Of a stretch of DNA of 64,000 bases, positions 1-12,664 are shown piece by piece. The position numbers and the translations under genes are program-made. The DNA comes from Mallotus nudiflorus (taxonomy: Eukaryota; Streptophyta; Magnoliopsida; Malpighiales; Euphorbiaceae). The DNA is taken from NCBI GenBank assembly GCA_947683625.1, contig CANTUR010000937.1:62001-126000 (forward strand). The letters run 5' to 3'. The notes under the pieces were generated by a model. It searched no databases and had not been told where the DNA came from. It saw only the letters and a list, made by a program, of their open reading frames with translations. Positions within the stretch are counted from its first letter, which is position 1; each line of letters begins with the position of its first letter.

Positions 1-550
1 GTTGACACACGGGGCCCATGTATATCAAATCGAAGCACACTCTGAGGGCTATAGTGTGCTCTATAAAGCCCATCTATAGCGATTTGTCTTTGGGCCCAAA
101 AAGCCATGTTTAGGGCCATGGATTTGATAGAGTGGGCTTGGGCACTTATGCTTCAAAGGGACGTTCGTGGTGGCATCGGTGACCCATGGGGCCCATAATA
201 TATCAAATCGAAGCTGACTGATAGGGCTATAGTGCGGGCTATAAAGGCCATCGATAGCGATTTGTCTTTAGGCCCAAAAATCGATGTGTAGGCCCATGGA
301 TTTGATAGAGTGGGCTTAGGCACTTATTCTTCAAATGGACGTTCGTGGCGGCATCGGATGACACACAGGGCCCATAATATATCAAATCGAAGCTGACTTA
401 AAGGGCTATAGTGTCTTATGAAGGCCATCGATAGCGATTTGTATTTGGGCCCAAAAAGCTATGTGTAGGCCCATGGAGTTGATATAGTGGGCTTGCTCAC
501 TTGGGCTTAAAATGGACATTCGTGGTGGCATCGGTTGACCCACGGGGCCC

Positions 551-750
551 ATAATATATCAAATCGAAGCTGACTCAAAGGGTTATAATGGGTGCTATAA
601 ACTTTGCCTCTAGCGATTTATCTTCGGGCCTAAAAAACCCATGTTTTCGGGCCCAAAAACATATGTTTAGGCCCATGGATTTGATTGTGGGCTTGCACAC
701 TTGGGCTTTAAATGGACGTTCGTGGCGGCATCAGTTGATCCACGGGGCCA
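551..750 (-). repeat. Long-subfamily monomer, 200 bp, minus strand
   Basis: The spacing between successive ATAATATAT boxes is 200 bp here (551 to 751). The extra length is a second copy of a 22-bp box that reads GGGCCCGAAAACATGGG plus T residues on the other strand; it appears here as AAACCCATG then TTTTCGGGCCC. The unit also has the subfamily marker GATTGTGGGC (CACAATC on the other strand) in place of CTCTATC. It is the only two-box unit found in the inverted segment. Confidence 0.88.
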
Positions 751-928
751 ATAATATATGAAATCGAAGCTAATTGAGAGGGCTATGGTGCGGGCTATGA
801 AGGCCATCGATAGCGATTTGTCTTTGGGCCCAAAAACCCATATGTAGGCCCATGGATTTGATAGAGTGGGCTTGCACACTTGGGCTTCAAATGACGTTCG
901 TGGCGGCATCGGCTGACCCATGGGGCCC

Positions 929-1104
929 ATAATATATCAAATCGAAGCTGACTCAGAGGGCTATAATAGGTGCTATGATCTTCATCTGTAGTGATTTAGC
1001 TTCGGGCCCAAAACCTATGTTTAGGCCCATGGATTTGATTGTGGGCTTGCGCACTTGGGCTTCAAAGGGACGTTCGTGACGGCATTGGTTGACCCATGGG
1101 GCAC
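929..1104 (-). repeat. 176-bp one-box form of the long subfamily
   Basis: This unit has the subfamily markers (GATTGTGGGC, and TTCGGGCCC next to the TTTAGC stretch) but only one copy of the 22-bp box. Its length of 176 bp is 22 bp less than the common 198-bp form. It looks like the pre-expansion state of the long subfamily, although a secondary loss of one box would look the same. Confidence 0.8.
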
Positions 1105-1639
1105 ATAATATATCAAATCGAAGCTGACTCAGATGACTACAGTACAGGCTATAAAGCCCATCTATTATGATTTGTCTTTGGGCCCAAAAAGCCATGTTTA
1201 GGCCCATGGATTAGATAGAGTGGGCTTGGGCACTTGTACCTCAAATGGACTTTTATGGCGGCATCGGTTGACCTAGGGGGCCCATAATATATCAAATCGA
1301 AGCTGACTGATAGGGCTTTAGTACAGGCTATAAAGGCCATCGATAGCGATTTGTGTTTGGGCCTAAAAACCCATGCGTAGCCCATGGATTTGCTAGAGTG
1401 GGCTTGGGCACTTGTGCTTCAAATGGACGTTCGTGGCGGCATCGGTTGACCCACGGGGCCCATAATATATCAAATCGAAGCTGACTGATAGGGCTATTGT
1501 GTGGGCTATAAAAGCCATCGATAGCGATTTGTCTTTGTTCCCAAAACCCATGTGTAGGCCCATGGATTTGATAGAGTGGGCTTGCGCACTTGGGCTTCAA
1601 ATGGACGTTCGTGGCTGCATCGGTTGACCCACGGGGCCC

Positions 1640-1806
1640 ATAATATATCAAATCAAAGCTGACTCATAGGGCTATAGTACGGGCTATAAAACCCATCTAT
1701 AGCGATTTGTCTTTGGGCCCAAAAAGCCATGTTTAGGCCCATGGATTTGATAAGTGGCCATGTTCAATTGGATGTTCGTGGCGGCATCGGTTCACCCACG
1801 GGGCCC
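1640..1806 (-). repeat. Minus-strand monomer with a 12-bp deletion
   Basis: The ATAATATA boxes at 1640 and 1807 are only 167 bp apart. The loss lies around 1750-1770, where the usual AGAGTGGGCTTGGGCACTT stretch is reduced to AAGTGGCCATGTT. Confidence 0.8.
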
Positions 1807-2880
1807 ATAATATAACAAATCGAAGCTGATCGATAGGGCTATAGTGCGAGCTATAAGGCCATCGATAGCAATTTGTCTTTAGGCCCAAAAACCCATGTCT
1901 GGGCCCATGGATTTGATAGAGTGGGCTTAGGCACTTGTGCTTCAAATTGACGTTCGTGACGGCATCGGCTGACCCACGGGGGCCCATAATATATCAAATC
2001 GAAGCTGACTGGCAGGGCTATAGTGCGGGCTATAAAGGCCATCGATAACGATTTGTCTTTGGACACAAAAACCCATGTGTAGGCCCATGGATTTGATAGA
2101 ATGGGCTTGCGCAGTTGGGCTTCAAATGGACGTTCGTGGCGGCATCGGTTGATCCACGGGGCCCATAATATATCAAATTAAAGCTAAATGCGAGGGCTAT
2201 GGTGCGGGCTATGAAGGCCATCAATAGCAATTTTTCTTTGGGCCCAAAAACCCATGTGTAAAACCATGGATTTGATAGAGTGGGCTTGCGCACTTAGGCT
2301 TCAAATTGACGTTCGTGGCGGCATCGGTTGACCCACGGGGCCCATAATAAATCAAATCGAAGCTGACTCAGAGGGCTATAGTACGGGCTATAAAAGTCAT
2401 CGATAGCGATTTGTCTTTAGGCCCAAAAACCCATGTGTAGGCCCATGGATTTGATAGAGTAGGCTTGGTTACTTGTGCTTTAAATGGACGTTCGTGGTGG
2501 CATCGATTGACCCACGGGGCCCATAATATATCAAATCGAAGCTGACTGATAGGGCTATAGTGTGGGCTATAAAGTCCATTGATAGCAATTTGGATTTGGG
2601 CCCAAAAACCCATGTGTAGGCCCATGGATTTGATAGAGTGGGCTTGCGCACTTGGGCTTCAAATGGACGTTCGTGGCGACATCGGTTGACCCACGGGGCC
2701 CATAATATATCAAATCGAAGCTGGCTGAGAGGGCTATAGTGCGTGCTATGAAGGCCATCGATAGCAATTTGTCTTTTGGCCCAAAAACCCATGTGTAGGC
2801 CCATGGATTTGATGGAGTGGGCTTGCGCACTTGGGCTTCAAATGGACGTTCGTGGCGGCTTCGGTTGACCCATGGAGCCC

Positions 2881-2951
2881 ATAATATATCAAATCGAAGC
2901 TGACTCAGAGGGCTATAGTGCGTCTGAGTCAGCTTCGATTTGATATATTAT
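2881..2951. repeat. Head-to-head inversion junction (29-bp palindromic arms, 13-bp spacer)
   Basis: The left arm (2881-2909) is the exact reverse complement of the right arm (2923-2951). The spacer GGGCTATAGTGCG (2910-2922) belongs to the minus-oriented unit. The breakpoint is therefore at 2922/2923: the minus unit stops at monomer position 149 and the plus unit starts at position 162, so the join is asymmetric and lacks the matching 13 bp on the right side. Beyond the perfect arms the flanks remain homologous in inverted orientation with scattered mismatches, as expected for two members of the same family. Confidence 0.95.
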
Positions 2952-5900
2952 AGGCCCTGAGGGTCAATCGATGCCGCCGATGAACGTCCATTTGAAGCAC
3001 AAGTGCCGAAGCCCACTCCATCAAATCCATGGGCCTAAAAAATGGCTTTTTGGGCCCAAAGACAAATCGCTATAGATGGGCTTTATAACCCGCACTATAG
3101 CCCTCTAAGTCAGCTTTGATTTGATATATTATGGGCCCCATGGGTCAACAGATGCCGCCACGAACGTCCATTTGAAGCCCAAGTGTGCAAGCCCACTCTA
3201 TCAAATCCATGGGCCTACACATGGGTTTTTGGGCCAAAAGACAAATCGCTATCAATGGCCTTTATAGCCCACACTAGAGCCCTATCAGTCAGCTTCGATT
3301 TGATATATTATGGGCCCCATGGGTCAATCGATGCCGCCACGAACGTCCATTTGAAGCACAAGTGCCCAAGCCCACTCTATCAAATCCATGGGCCTACACA
3401 TGGCTTTTTGGGCCCAAAGACAAATCGCTATCGATGGCCTTTATAGCCCACACTAAACCCCTATCAGTCAGCTTCGATTTAATATATTTTGGGCCCCGTG
3501 GGTCAACTGATGCCGCCACGAATGTCCATTTGAAGCCCAAGTGCGCAAGCCCACTCTATCAAATCGATGGGCCTACACATGGGTTTTTTGGGCCCAAAGA
3601 TAAATCGCTATCGATGGCCTTCATAGCTCGCATCATAGCCCTCTCAGTCAGCTTCGATTTGATATATTATGGGCCCCGTGGGTCACCCGATGCCACCATG
3701 AACGTCCATTTGAAGCACAAGTGCCCACGCCCACTTTATGAAATTCATGGGCCGAAACATGGCTTTTTGGGCCCAAAGACAAATTGCTATAGATGGGCTT
3801 TATAGCCCGCACTATAGCCCTCTGAGTCAGCTTCGATTTGATATATTATGGGCCCCGTGGGTAAACCGATGCCGATATGAACGTCCATTTGAAGCACAAG
3901 TGCCCTAGCCCACTCTATCAAATCCACGGCCAAAAACATGGCTTTTTGGCCCAAAGACAAATCGCTATAGATGCCCTTTATAGTCCGCACTATAGCCCTC
4001 TCAGTCAACTTCGATTTGATATATTATCGACCCCGTGGGTCAACGGATGCCGCCACGAACGTCCATTTGAAGCACAAGAGCCCAAGCCCACTCTATCAAA
4101 TCCATGGCCCTACACATGGGTTTTTTTGGCCCATAGACAAATTACTATCGATGGCCTTTATAGCCCACACTATAGCCGTATCAGTCAGCTTCGATTTGAT
4201 ATATTATAGGCCCTGTGGGTCAACCGATACCGCCACGAACGTCCATTTGAAGCACAAGTGCCCAAGCCCACTCTATCAAATCCATAGGGCTAAACATGAC
4301 TTTTTGGGCCCAAAGACAAATCGCTATAGATGGGCTTTATAGCCCGCACTATAGCCCTCTAAGTCAGCTTCGATTTGATATATTATGGGCCCCGTGGGTC
4401 AACCGATGCCGCCACAAACGTCCATTTGAAGCCCAAGAGCGCAAGCCCACTTTATCAAATCCATGGGCCTACACAAGGGTTTTTGGGCCTAAAGACAAAT
4501 CGCTATCGATGGCCTTTATAGGCCGCACTATAGCCCTCTGAGTCAGCTTTAATTTGATATATTATGGGCCCCGTGGGTCAACCTATGCCACCACAAACGT
4601 CCATTTGAAGCCCAAGTTCGCAAGCCCACTCTAGCAAATCCATGGGCCTACACATGGGTTTTTGGGCCCAAAGACAAATCGCTATCGATGTCTTGTATAG
4701 CCCGCACTATAGCCCTATGAGTCAGCTTCGATTTGAAATATTATGGGCCCCGTGGGTCAACCGATGTCGACACGAACGTCTATTTGAAGGCCAAGTGCGC
4801 AAGCCCACTCTATCAAATCCATAGGCCTACACATGGGTTTTTAGGCCCAAAGACAATCGCTATCAATGGTCTTCATAGCTCGCACTGTAGCCCTATCAGT
4901 CAGCTTCGATTTGATATATTATGGGCCCGTGGGTCAACCGATGCCGCCACGAACGTCCATTTGAATCCCAAGTGCCCAAGCCCACTTTATGAAATCCATG
5001 GGCCTAAACATGGCTTTTTGGACCCAAAGACAAATCGGTATAGATGAGCTTTATAGCCCGCACTATAAGCCCTCTGAGTCAGCTTCGATTTAATATATTA
5101 TGGGCCCCGTGGGTAAACCGATGCCGCCATGAACGTCCATTTGAAGCACAAGTGCCCAAGCCCACTCTATCAAATCCATGGGCCTAAACATGGCTTTTTG
5201 GGCTCAAAGACAAATCGCTATAGATGGCCTTTATTGTTCGCACTATAGCCCTCTCAGTCAACTTCGATTTGATATATTCTGGGCCCCGTGGGTCATCCGA
5301 TGCCGTAACGAACGTCCATTTGAAGCCCAAGTGCGCAAGCCAACTCTATCGAATCCATGGGCCTACACATGGGTTTTTGGGCCTAAAGACAAATCACTAT
5401 CGATAGCCTTTATAGCCTGTACTATAGCCCTATCAGTCAGCTTCGATTTGATATATTATGGGCCCCGTGGGTCAACCGATGCCGCCACGAACGTCCATTT
5501 GAAGCACAAGTGCCCAAGCCCACTCTATCAAATCCATGGGCCTAAACATGGCTTTTTGGGCCCAAAGACAAATCGCTATAGATGGGTTTTATAGCCCGTA
5601 CTATATCCCTCTGAGTCAGCTTCGACATGATATATTATGGGCCCCGTGGGTCAATCGATGCCACCATGAACGTCCATTTGAAGCCCAAGTGCGCAAGCCC
5701 CCTCTATCAAATTCATGGCCCTACACATGGGTTTTTGGGCCCAAAGACAAATCGCTATCGATAGCCTTTGTAGCCCGCGCTATAGCCCTCTGAGTCAGCT
5801 TCGATTTGATATATTATGGGCCCCGTGGGTGAACCGATGCCGCCACGAATCTCCATTTGAAGTCCAAGTGCGCAAGCCCACTCTATCAAATCCATGGGCC

Positions 5901-6702
5901 TACACATGGGTTTTTGGGCCCAAAGACAAATCGCTATCGATGGCCTTTATAGCCCGCACTATAGCCCTATCAGTCAGCTTCGATTTGATATATTATAGGC
6001 CCCGTGGGTCAACCGATGCCGCCACGAATGTCCATTTGAAGCACAAGTGCCCAAGCCCACTCTATCAAATCCATGGGCCTAAACATGGCTTTTTGGGCCC
6101 AAAGACAAATTGCTATAGATGGGCTTTATAACCGACACTATAGTCCTCTGAGTCAGCTTCGATTTGATATATTATGGGCCCCGTGGGTCAACCGATGCCG
6201 CCACGAATGTCCATTTGAAGCCCAAGTACGCAAGCCCACTCTATCAAATCCATGGGCCTACACATGGGTTTTTGGGCATAATTACAAATCGTTATCGATC
6301 CCTTTTATAGCCCGCACTATAGCCCTATCAGTCAGCTTCAATTTGATATATTATGGGCCCCGTGGGTCCAACCGATGCCGCCACGAACGTCCATTTGAAG
6401 CCCAATTGCGCAAGCCCACTCTATCAAATCCATGGGCCTACACATGGGTTTTTGGGCACAATTACAAATCGTTATCGATGCCCTTTATAGCCCGCACTAT
6501 AGCCCTATCAGTCAGCTTCGATTTGATATATTATGGGCCCCGTGGGTCAACCGATGCCGCCACGAACGTCCATTTGAAGCACAAGTGCCCAAGCCCAATC
6601 TATCAAATCCATGGGCCTAAACATGGCTTTTTGGGCCCAAAGATAAATCGCTATAGATGGGTTTTATAGCCCGCACTATAACCCTCTGAGTTAGCTTCGA
6701 CG

Positions 6703-6882
6703 TGATATATTATGGGACTCGTGGGTCAATCGATGTCGCCATGAACGTCCATTTGAAGCCCAAGTGCGCAAGCCCACTCTTTCAAATTAACGGGCCTAAA
6801 CATGGGTTTTTTGGGCCGGAAGATAAACCGCTATAGACGAAGTTTATAGCATCCATTATACCCCACTGAGTCATCTTCGACT
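6703..6882 (+). repeat. Hybrid monomer (standard 5' part, long-subfamily 3' part), 180 bp
   Basis: The first two thirds follow the standard unit, with CCCACTCTTTC rather than CCCACAATC and a single box. The last third has the long-subfamily tail GAAGATAAACCGCTATAGAC followed by GAAGTTTATAGCA. It may be a recombinant between the two subfamilies or a relic of the step before the box duplication. Confidence 0.7.
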
Positions 6883-7420
6883 TGATATATTATGGGCCCC
6901 GTGGGTCAACCGATGCCGCCACGAACGTCCATTTGAAGCCCAAGTGCGCAAGCCTAGTCTATCAAATCCATGGGCCTACACATGGGTTTTTGGGGCCAAA
7001 GAAAAATTGCTATAGTTGGCCTTTGTAGCCTGTACTATAGCCCCTCTGAGTCAGCTTCGATTTTATATATTATGGGCCCCGTGGGTCAACCGATGCCGCC
7101 ACGAACGTCCATTTGAAGCACAAGTGCCCAAGCCCACTCTATCAAATCCATGGGCCTACACATCAGTTTTTAGGCATAAAGACAAATCGCTATCGATGGC
7201 CTTCATAGCCCACACTATAGCCCTATCAGTCAGCTTCGATTTGATATATTATGGGCCCCGTGGGTCAACCGATGCCACCATGAACGTCCATTTGAAGCAC
7301 AAATGCCCAAGCCCACTCTATCAAATCCATGGGCCTAAACATGGCTTTTTGGGCCCAAAGACAAATCGCTATAGATGGTTTTTATAGCCCGTACTATAGC
7401 CCTCTGAGTCAGCTTCGATT

Positions 7421-7618
7421 TGATATATTATGGGTCCTGTGGATCAACCGAAGCCGCCACGAACATCCATTTGAAGCGCAATTGCGCAAGCCCACAATCA
7501 AATCCATGGGCCTAAACATAGGTTTTTGGCCCGAAAACATGGGTTTTTGGGCTGGAAGATAAACCGCTATAGATGAAGTTTGTAGCACCCATTATACCGC
7601 ACTGAGTCAGCTTCGATT
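7421..7618 (+). repeat. Long-subfamily monomer, 198 bp
   Basis: The TGATAT boxes at 7421 and 7619 are 198 bp apart. The unit has CCCACAATC (2 bp shorter than CCCACTCTATC), two copies of the 22-bp box (the second reads GGTTTTTGGGCTGGAAGATA), and the subfamily tail GAAGTTTGTAGCACCCATT. Confidence 0.92.
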
Positions 7619-8334
7619 TGATATATTATGGGCCCCGTCCATCAACCGATGCCGCCATGAATGTCAATTTGAAGCCCAAGTGCGCAAGCCCACTCTATCA
7701 AATCCAGGGGCCTACACATGGCTTTTTGGGGCCAAAGACAAATCGTTATCGATATCCTTCATAGCCTGCACTATAGCCCTATCAGTCAGATTCGTTTTGA
7801 TATATTATGGGCCCCGTGGGTCAACCGATGCCGTCACGAACGTCCATTTGAAGCACAAGGGCCAAGCCCACTCTATCAAATCCATGGGCCTAAACATGGC
7901 TTTTTGGGTGCAAAGACAAATTGCTATAGTTGGCCTTTATAGCCCATACTATAGCTCTCTGAGTCAGCTTCAATTTTATATATTATGGGCCCCGTGGGTC
8001 AACCGATGCCGCCACGAATGTCCATTTGAAGCACAAGTGCCCAAGCCCACTCTATCAAATCCATGGGCCTACACATCGATTTTTAGGCATAAAGACAAAT
8101 CGCTATCAATGGCCTTTATAGGCTGCACTATAGCCCTATCAGTCAGCTTCAATTTGATATATTATCGGCCCCGTGGGTCAACCGATGCCGTCACGAACAT
8201 CCATTTGAAACACAAGTGCGCAAGCCCACTCTATCAAATCCATGGGCGTAAACATGGCTTTTTTGGGCCCAAAGACAAATCGCTATACATGGGCTTTATA
8301 GCCCGCACTATAGCCATCTAAGTCAGCATTGATT

Positions 8335-8529
8335 TGATATATTATGGGCCCCGTGGGTCGACCGATGTCGCCACGAACGTCCATTTGAAGCCCAAGTGCG
8401 CTAGCCCACAATCAAATCCATGGGCCTAAATATAGGTTTTTGGGCCCGAAAACATGGGTTTTGGGCCCGAAGATAAACCGCTTTAAGAGAAGTTTATACC
8501 CATTATAGCCCTCTGAGTCAGCTTCGATT
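8335..8529 (+). repeat. Long-subfamily monomer, 195 bp (first of an adjacent pair)
   Basis: Two box copies are present. The unit is 3-4 bp shorter than its relatives because GCA is missing from the tail (TTTATACCCATT) and one T is missing from a T-run. The next unit is also a long form. The same pair recurs at 26920-27316. Confidence 0.9.
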
Positions 8530-8728
8530 TGATATATTATGGGCCCCATGGGTCAATCGATGCCACCACGAATGTCCACTTGAAGCCTAGGTGCGCAAGC
8601 CCCCAATCAAATCCATGGGCCTAAACATAGGTTTTTGGGCCTGAAAACTTGGATTTTTGGCCCCGAAGATAAACCACTTTAGATGAAGTTTATAGCACCC
8701 ATTATAACCCTCTGAGTCAGCTTCGATT
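8530..8728 (+). repeat. Long-subfamily monomer, 199 bp (second of an adjacent pair)
   Basis: Two box copies, with the second box altered to AACTTGGATTTTTGGCCCC. The marker reads CCCCCAATC, a variant shared with the unit at 27118, which supports common descent of the two pairs. Confidence 0.9.
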
Positions 8729-11231
8729 TGATATATTATTGGCCTCGTGGGTCATCCGATGCCGCCACGAACGTCCATTTGAAGCCCAAGTGCACAAGCC
8801 CACTCCATCAAATCCATGGGCTACACTTGGCTTTTTGGCCCAAAGACAAATCGATATCGATGGCCTTTATAGCCCGCACTATAGCCCTATCAGTCAACTT
8901 CAATTTGATATGTTATGGGCCCCGTGTGTCAACCGATACCCGCCACGAACGTCCATTTGAAGCACAAGTGCCCAAGCCCACTCTATCAAATCCATAGGCC
9001 TACGCATGGCTTTTTGGGCCCAAAGACAAATCGCTATCGATGGCCTTTATAGCCCGCACTATAGCCCTATCAGTCAGCTTCAATTTGACATATTATGGGC
9101 TCGTGGGTCAGCCCATGCCGCCACGAACGTCCATTTGAAGCACAAATGCCCAAGCCCACTCTATCAAATCCATGGGCCAAAACATGACTTTTTGGGCCCA
9201 AAGCAAATCGCTACAGATGGGCTTTATAGCTCGCACTATAGCCCCTCTGAGTCAACTTCGATTTGATATATTATGGGCCCCGTGGGTCAACCGATGCGGC
9301 CACGAACGTCCATTTGAAGCACAAGTGTCCAAGCCCACTCTATCAAATCCAAGGGCCTAAACATGGGTTTTCGTCCTAAAGACAAATCGCTACAGATGGG
9401 CTTTATAGTCCACAATATAGCCCTCTCAGTGAGCTTTCATTTGATATATTATGGGCCTCGTGGGTGAACCGATGCCACCATGAACGCCCATTTGAAGCCC
9501 AAGTGCGCAACCCACTCTATCAAATACATGGGCCTACACATGGGTTTTTGGGCCCAAAGACAATTCTCTATCGATGGCCTTCATAGCCCGTACTATAGCC
9601 CTCTCAGTCAGCTTCGATTTGATATATTATGGGCCCCGTGGGTCAATCGATGCCGCCACGAACGTCCATTTGAAGCCCAAGTGCGCAAGCCCATTCTTTC
9701 AAATCCATGGGCCTACACATGGGTTTTTTGGCCCAAAGACAAATCGCTATCGATGGCCTTTTTAGCCAGCACTATAGCCCTATGAGTCAGTTTCGATTTG
9801 ATATATTATGGGCCTCGTGGGTCAACCGATGCCGCCACGAACGTCCATTTGAAGACCAAGTGTGCGAGCCCACTCTATCAAATCCATGGGCCTACACATG
9901 GGTTTTTTAGCCCAAAGACAAATCGCTATCGATGGCCTTTATAGCCAACACTATAGCCCTATCAGTCAGCTTTGATTTGATATATTATGGGTCCCGTGGG
10001 TCAACCGATGCCGCCACGAACGTCCATTTGAAGCACAAGTGCCAAAGCCCACTCTATCAAATCTATGGGCCTACACATGGGTTTTTAGGCCCAAAAGATA
10101 AATCGCCATCAAAGGTGTTTATAGCCCGCACTATAACCCTATCAGTCAGCTTCAATTTGATATGTTATGGGCCCCGTGGGTCAACCGATGCCGCCACGAA
10201 CGTCCATTTGAAGCACAAGTGCGCAAGCCCACTCTATCAAATCCATGGGCGTAAACACAGCTTTTTGGGCCCAAAGACAAATCGCTATAGATGGGCGTTA
10301 TAGCCCAGACTATAGCCCTCTGAGTCAGCTTCGATTTGATATATTATGGGTCTCGTGGGTCAACCGATGCCGCCATGAACGTCCATTTGAAGCCCAAGTG
10401 CGCAAGCCCACACTATCAAATCTATGGGCCTACACATGGGTTTTTGGGCCCAAAGACAAATTGCTATTGATGGCCTTCATAGCCAACACTATAGCCCTCT
10501 CAGTCAGCTTCGATTTGATATATTATGGGCCCCGTGGGTCAACCGATACCGCCACGAATGTCCATTTGAAGCCCAAGTGAGCAAGCCCACTCTATCAAAT
10601 CCATAGGCGTAAACACGGCTTTTTGGGCCCAAAGACAAATCGCTATAGATGGGCGTTATAGCCCACACTATAGCCTTCTGAGTCAGCTTCGATTTGATAT
10701 ATTATGGGCCTCATGGTTCAACCGATACCGCCACGAACGTCCATTTGAAGCCCAAGTGTGCAAGCCCACAATATCAAATCTATGGGCCTACACATGGGTT
10801 TTTAGGCCTAAAGACAAATCGCTATAGATGGCCTTCATAGCCGGCACTATAGCCCTCTCAGTCAGCTTCGATTTGATATATTATGGGCCCCATGGGTCAA
10901 GTGATGCCGCCACGAATGTCCATTTGAAGCCCAAGTGTCCAAGCCCACTCTATCAAATCCATGGGCCTACACATGGGTTTTTGGGCCCAAAGACAAATCG
11001 TTATCGATGGCCTTTATAGCTAGCACTATAGCCCTATCAGTCAGCTTCGATTTGATATATTATGGGCCCCGTGGGTCAACCGATGCCGCCACGAACGTCC
11101 ATTTGAAGCCCAAGTGCCCAAGCCCACTCTACCAAATCCATGGGCCTAAACATGACTTTTTGGGCCCAAAGACAAATCGCTATAGATGGGCTTTATAGCC
11201 AGCACTATAGCCCTCTCTGTCAGTTTCGATT

Positions 11232-12664
11232 TGATATATTATGGGTCCCGTGGGTCAACCGATGCCGCCATGAACGTCCATTTGAAGCCCAAGTGAGCAA
11301 GCCCACTCTATCAAATCCATGGGCCTACACATGGGTTTTTGGGACCAAAGACAAATCGCTATCGATGGCCTTTATAGCCCGCACTATAGCCCTCTGAGTC
11401 AGATTCAATTTGATATATTGTGGGTCCCGTGGGTCAACCGATGCCGCTACGAACCTCCATTTGAAGCCCAAGTGCGCAAGCCCACTCTATCAAATCCATG
11501 GGCCTACACATGGGTTTTTGGGCCCAAAGACAAATCGCTATCGATGGCCTTCATAGCCCGCGCCATAGCCCTCTCAGTCAGATTCGATTTGATTTATTAT
11601 GGGCCCCGTGGATCAACCGATGCCGCCGCGAACGTCCATTTGAAGCCCAAGTGCGCAAGCCCACTCTATCAAATCCATGGGCCTACACATGGGCTTTTGG
11701 GACCAAAGACAAATCGTTATCGATGGCCTTCATAGCCCGCACTATAGCCCTCTGAGTCAGCTTCGATTTGATATATTATGGGCCTCATGGGTCAACCGAT
11801 GCCGCTACGAACGTCCATTTGAAGCCCAAGTGCGTAAGCCCACTCCATCAAATCCATGGGCGTACACATGGGTTTTTGGGCCCAAAGACAAATCGCTATC
11901 GATGGCCTTCATAGCCCGCACTATATCCCTCTCAGTCAGCTTCGATTTGATTTATTATGGGCCCCGTGGGTCAACCGATGCCGCCACGAACGTCCATTTG
12001 AACCCCAAGTGCGCAAGCCCACTCTATCAAATTCATGGGCCTACACATGGGTTTTTTGGGCCCAAAGACAAATTGCTATCGATGGCCTTTATAGCCCGCA
12101 CTATAGCCTTATCAGTCAGCTTCGATTTGATATGTTATGGGCCCTGTGGGTCAACCGATGCCGCCATGAACGTCAATTTGAAGCACAAGTGCCGAAGCCC
12201 ACTCTATCAAATCCATGGGCCTACACATGGGTTTTTGGGCCCAAAGATAAATCGCTATCGATGGCCTTTATAGCTCGCACTATAGCCCTATCAGTCAGCT
12301 TCGATTTGATATTTTATGGGCCCCGTAGGTCAACCGATGCCGCCACGAACGTCCATTTGAAGCACAAGCGGCCAAGCCCACTTTATCAAATCCATTGATA
12401 GAAACATGGCTTTTTAGGTCCAAAGACAAATCGCTATAGATCGGCTCTATAGCCCGCACTATAGCCCTCTGAGTCAGCTTCGATTTGATATATTATGGGC
12501 CCCGTTGGTCAACCGATGCCGCCACGAACGACCATTTGAAGTACAAGTGCGCAAGCCCACTCTATCAAATCCATGGGCCTAACCATGGCATTTTGGGCCC
12601 AAAGACAAATCGCTATAGATGGGCTTTATAGCCAGCACTATAGCCCTCTCTATCAGCTTCAATT
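11232..12664 (+). repeat. 8-monomer block (1433 bp) ahead of the 6-mer repeats
   Basis: This block starts after a unit with the tail AGCACTATAGCCCTCTCTGTC. The same marker tail recurs after 1433 bp (8 units plus 1 bp) and then after 1075 and 1074 bp. It has two more monomers than the 6-mers that follow, as if one later copy arose with a two-monomer loss. Confidence 0.8.

Larger units (their letters stand above)
1..2922 (-). repeat. Minus-oriented satellite segment
   Basis: About 16 monomers run on the minus strand, recognisable on the plus strand as GGGCCCATAATATATCAAAT followed by CGAAGCTGAC. They are diverged from one another, with unit lengths of 167, 176, 178 and 200 bp besides the standard 179, and show no higher-order repeat that I could see. 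One two-box long unit (551-750) and one 176-bp unit (929-1104) of the long subfamily lie here, so that subfamily existed before the inversion or was exchanged across it. Confidence 0.95.
8000..9700 (+). repeat. Old duplicated block, copy 1 (pairs with about 26600-28100)
   Basis: The order of rare variants here is repeated about 18.4-18.6 kb downstream: a unit with TTTTTAGGCATAAAGACAAA, a long pair, a unit with CTACACTTGGC, a unit with CTACGCATGGC (CTACGTATGGC in the other copy), a tail CTCTCAGTGAGC, and CAATTCTCTATCGATGG. Substitutions between the two copies are common, so the event is older than the duplications at the right end. Confidence 0.8.
2923..11231 (+). repeat. Plus-oriented diverged monomeric satellite
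   Basis: About 46 monomers, mostly 179 bp, lie head to tail with substitutions spread over most sites and single-base indels (for example a missing A at about 4854). Neighbouring units alternate between types marked by TAAACATGGC with CTATAGATGGGC and TACACATGGG with CTATCGATGGCC, but I could not find a stable higher-order period. Three long-subfamily units and one hybrid unit are embedded. This is what an older, poorly homogenised part of an array looks like. Confidence 0.92.
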
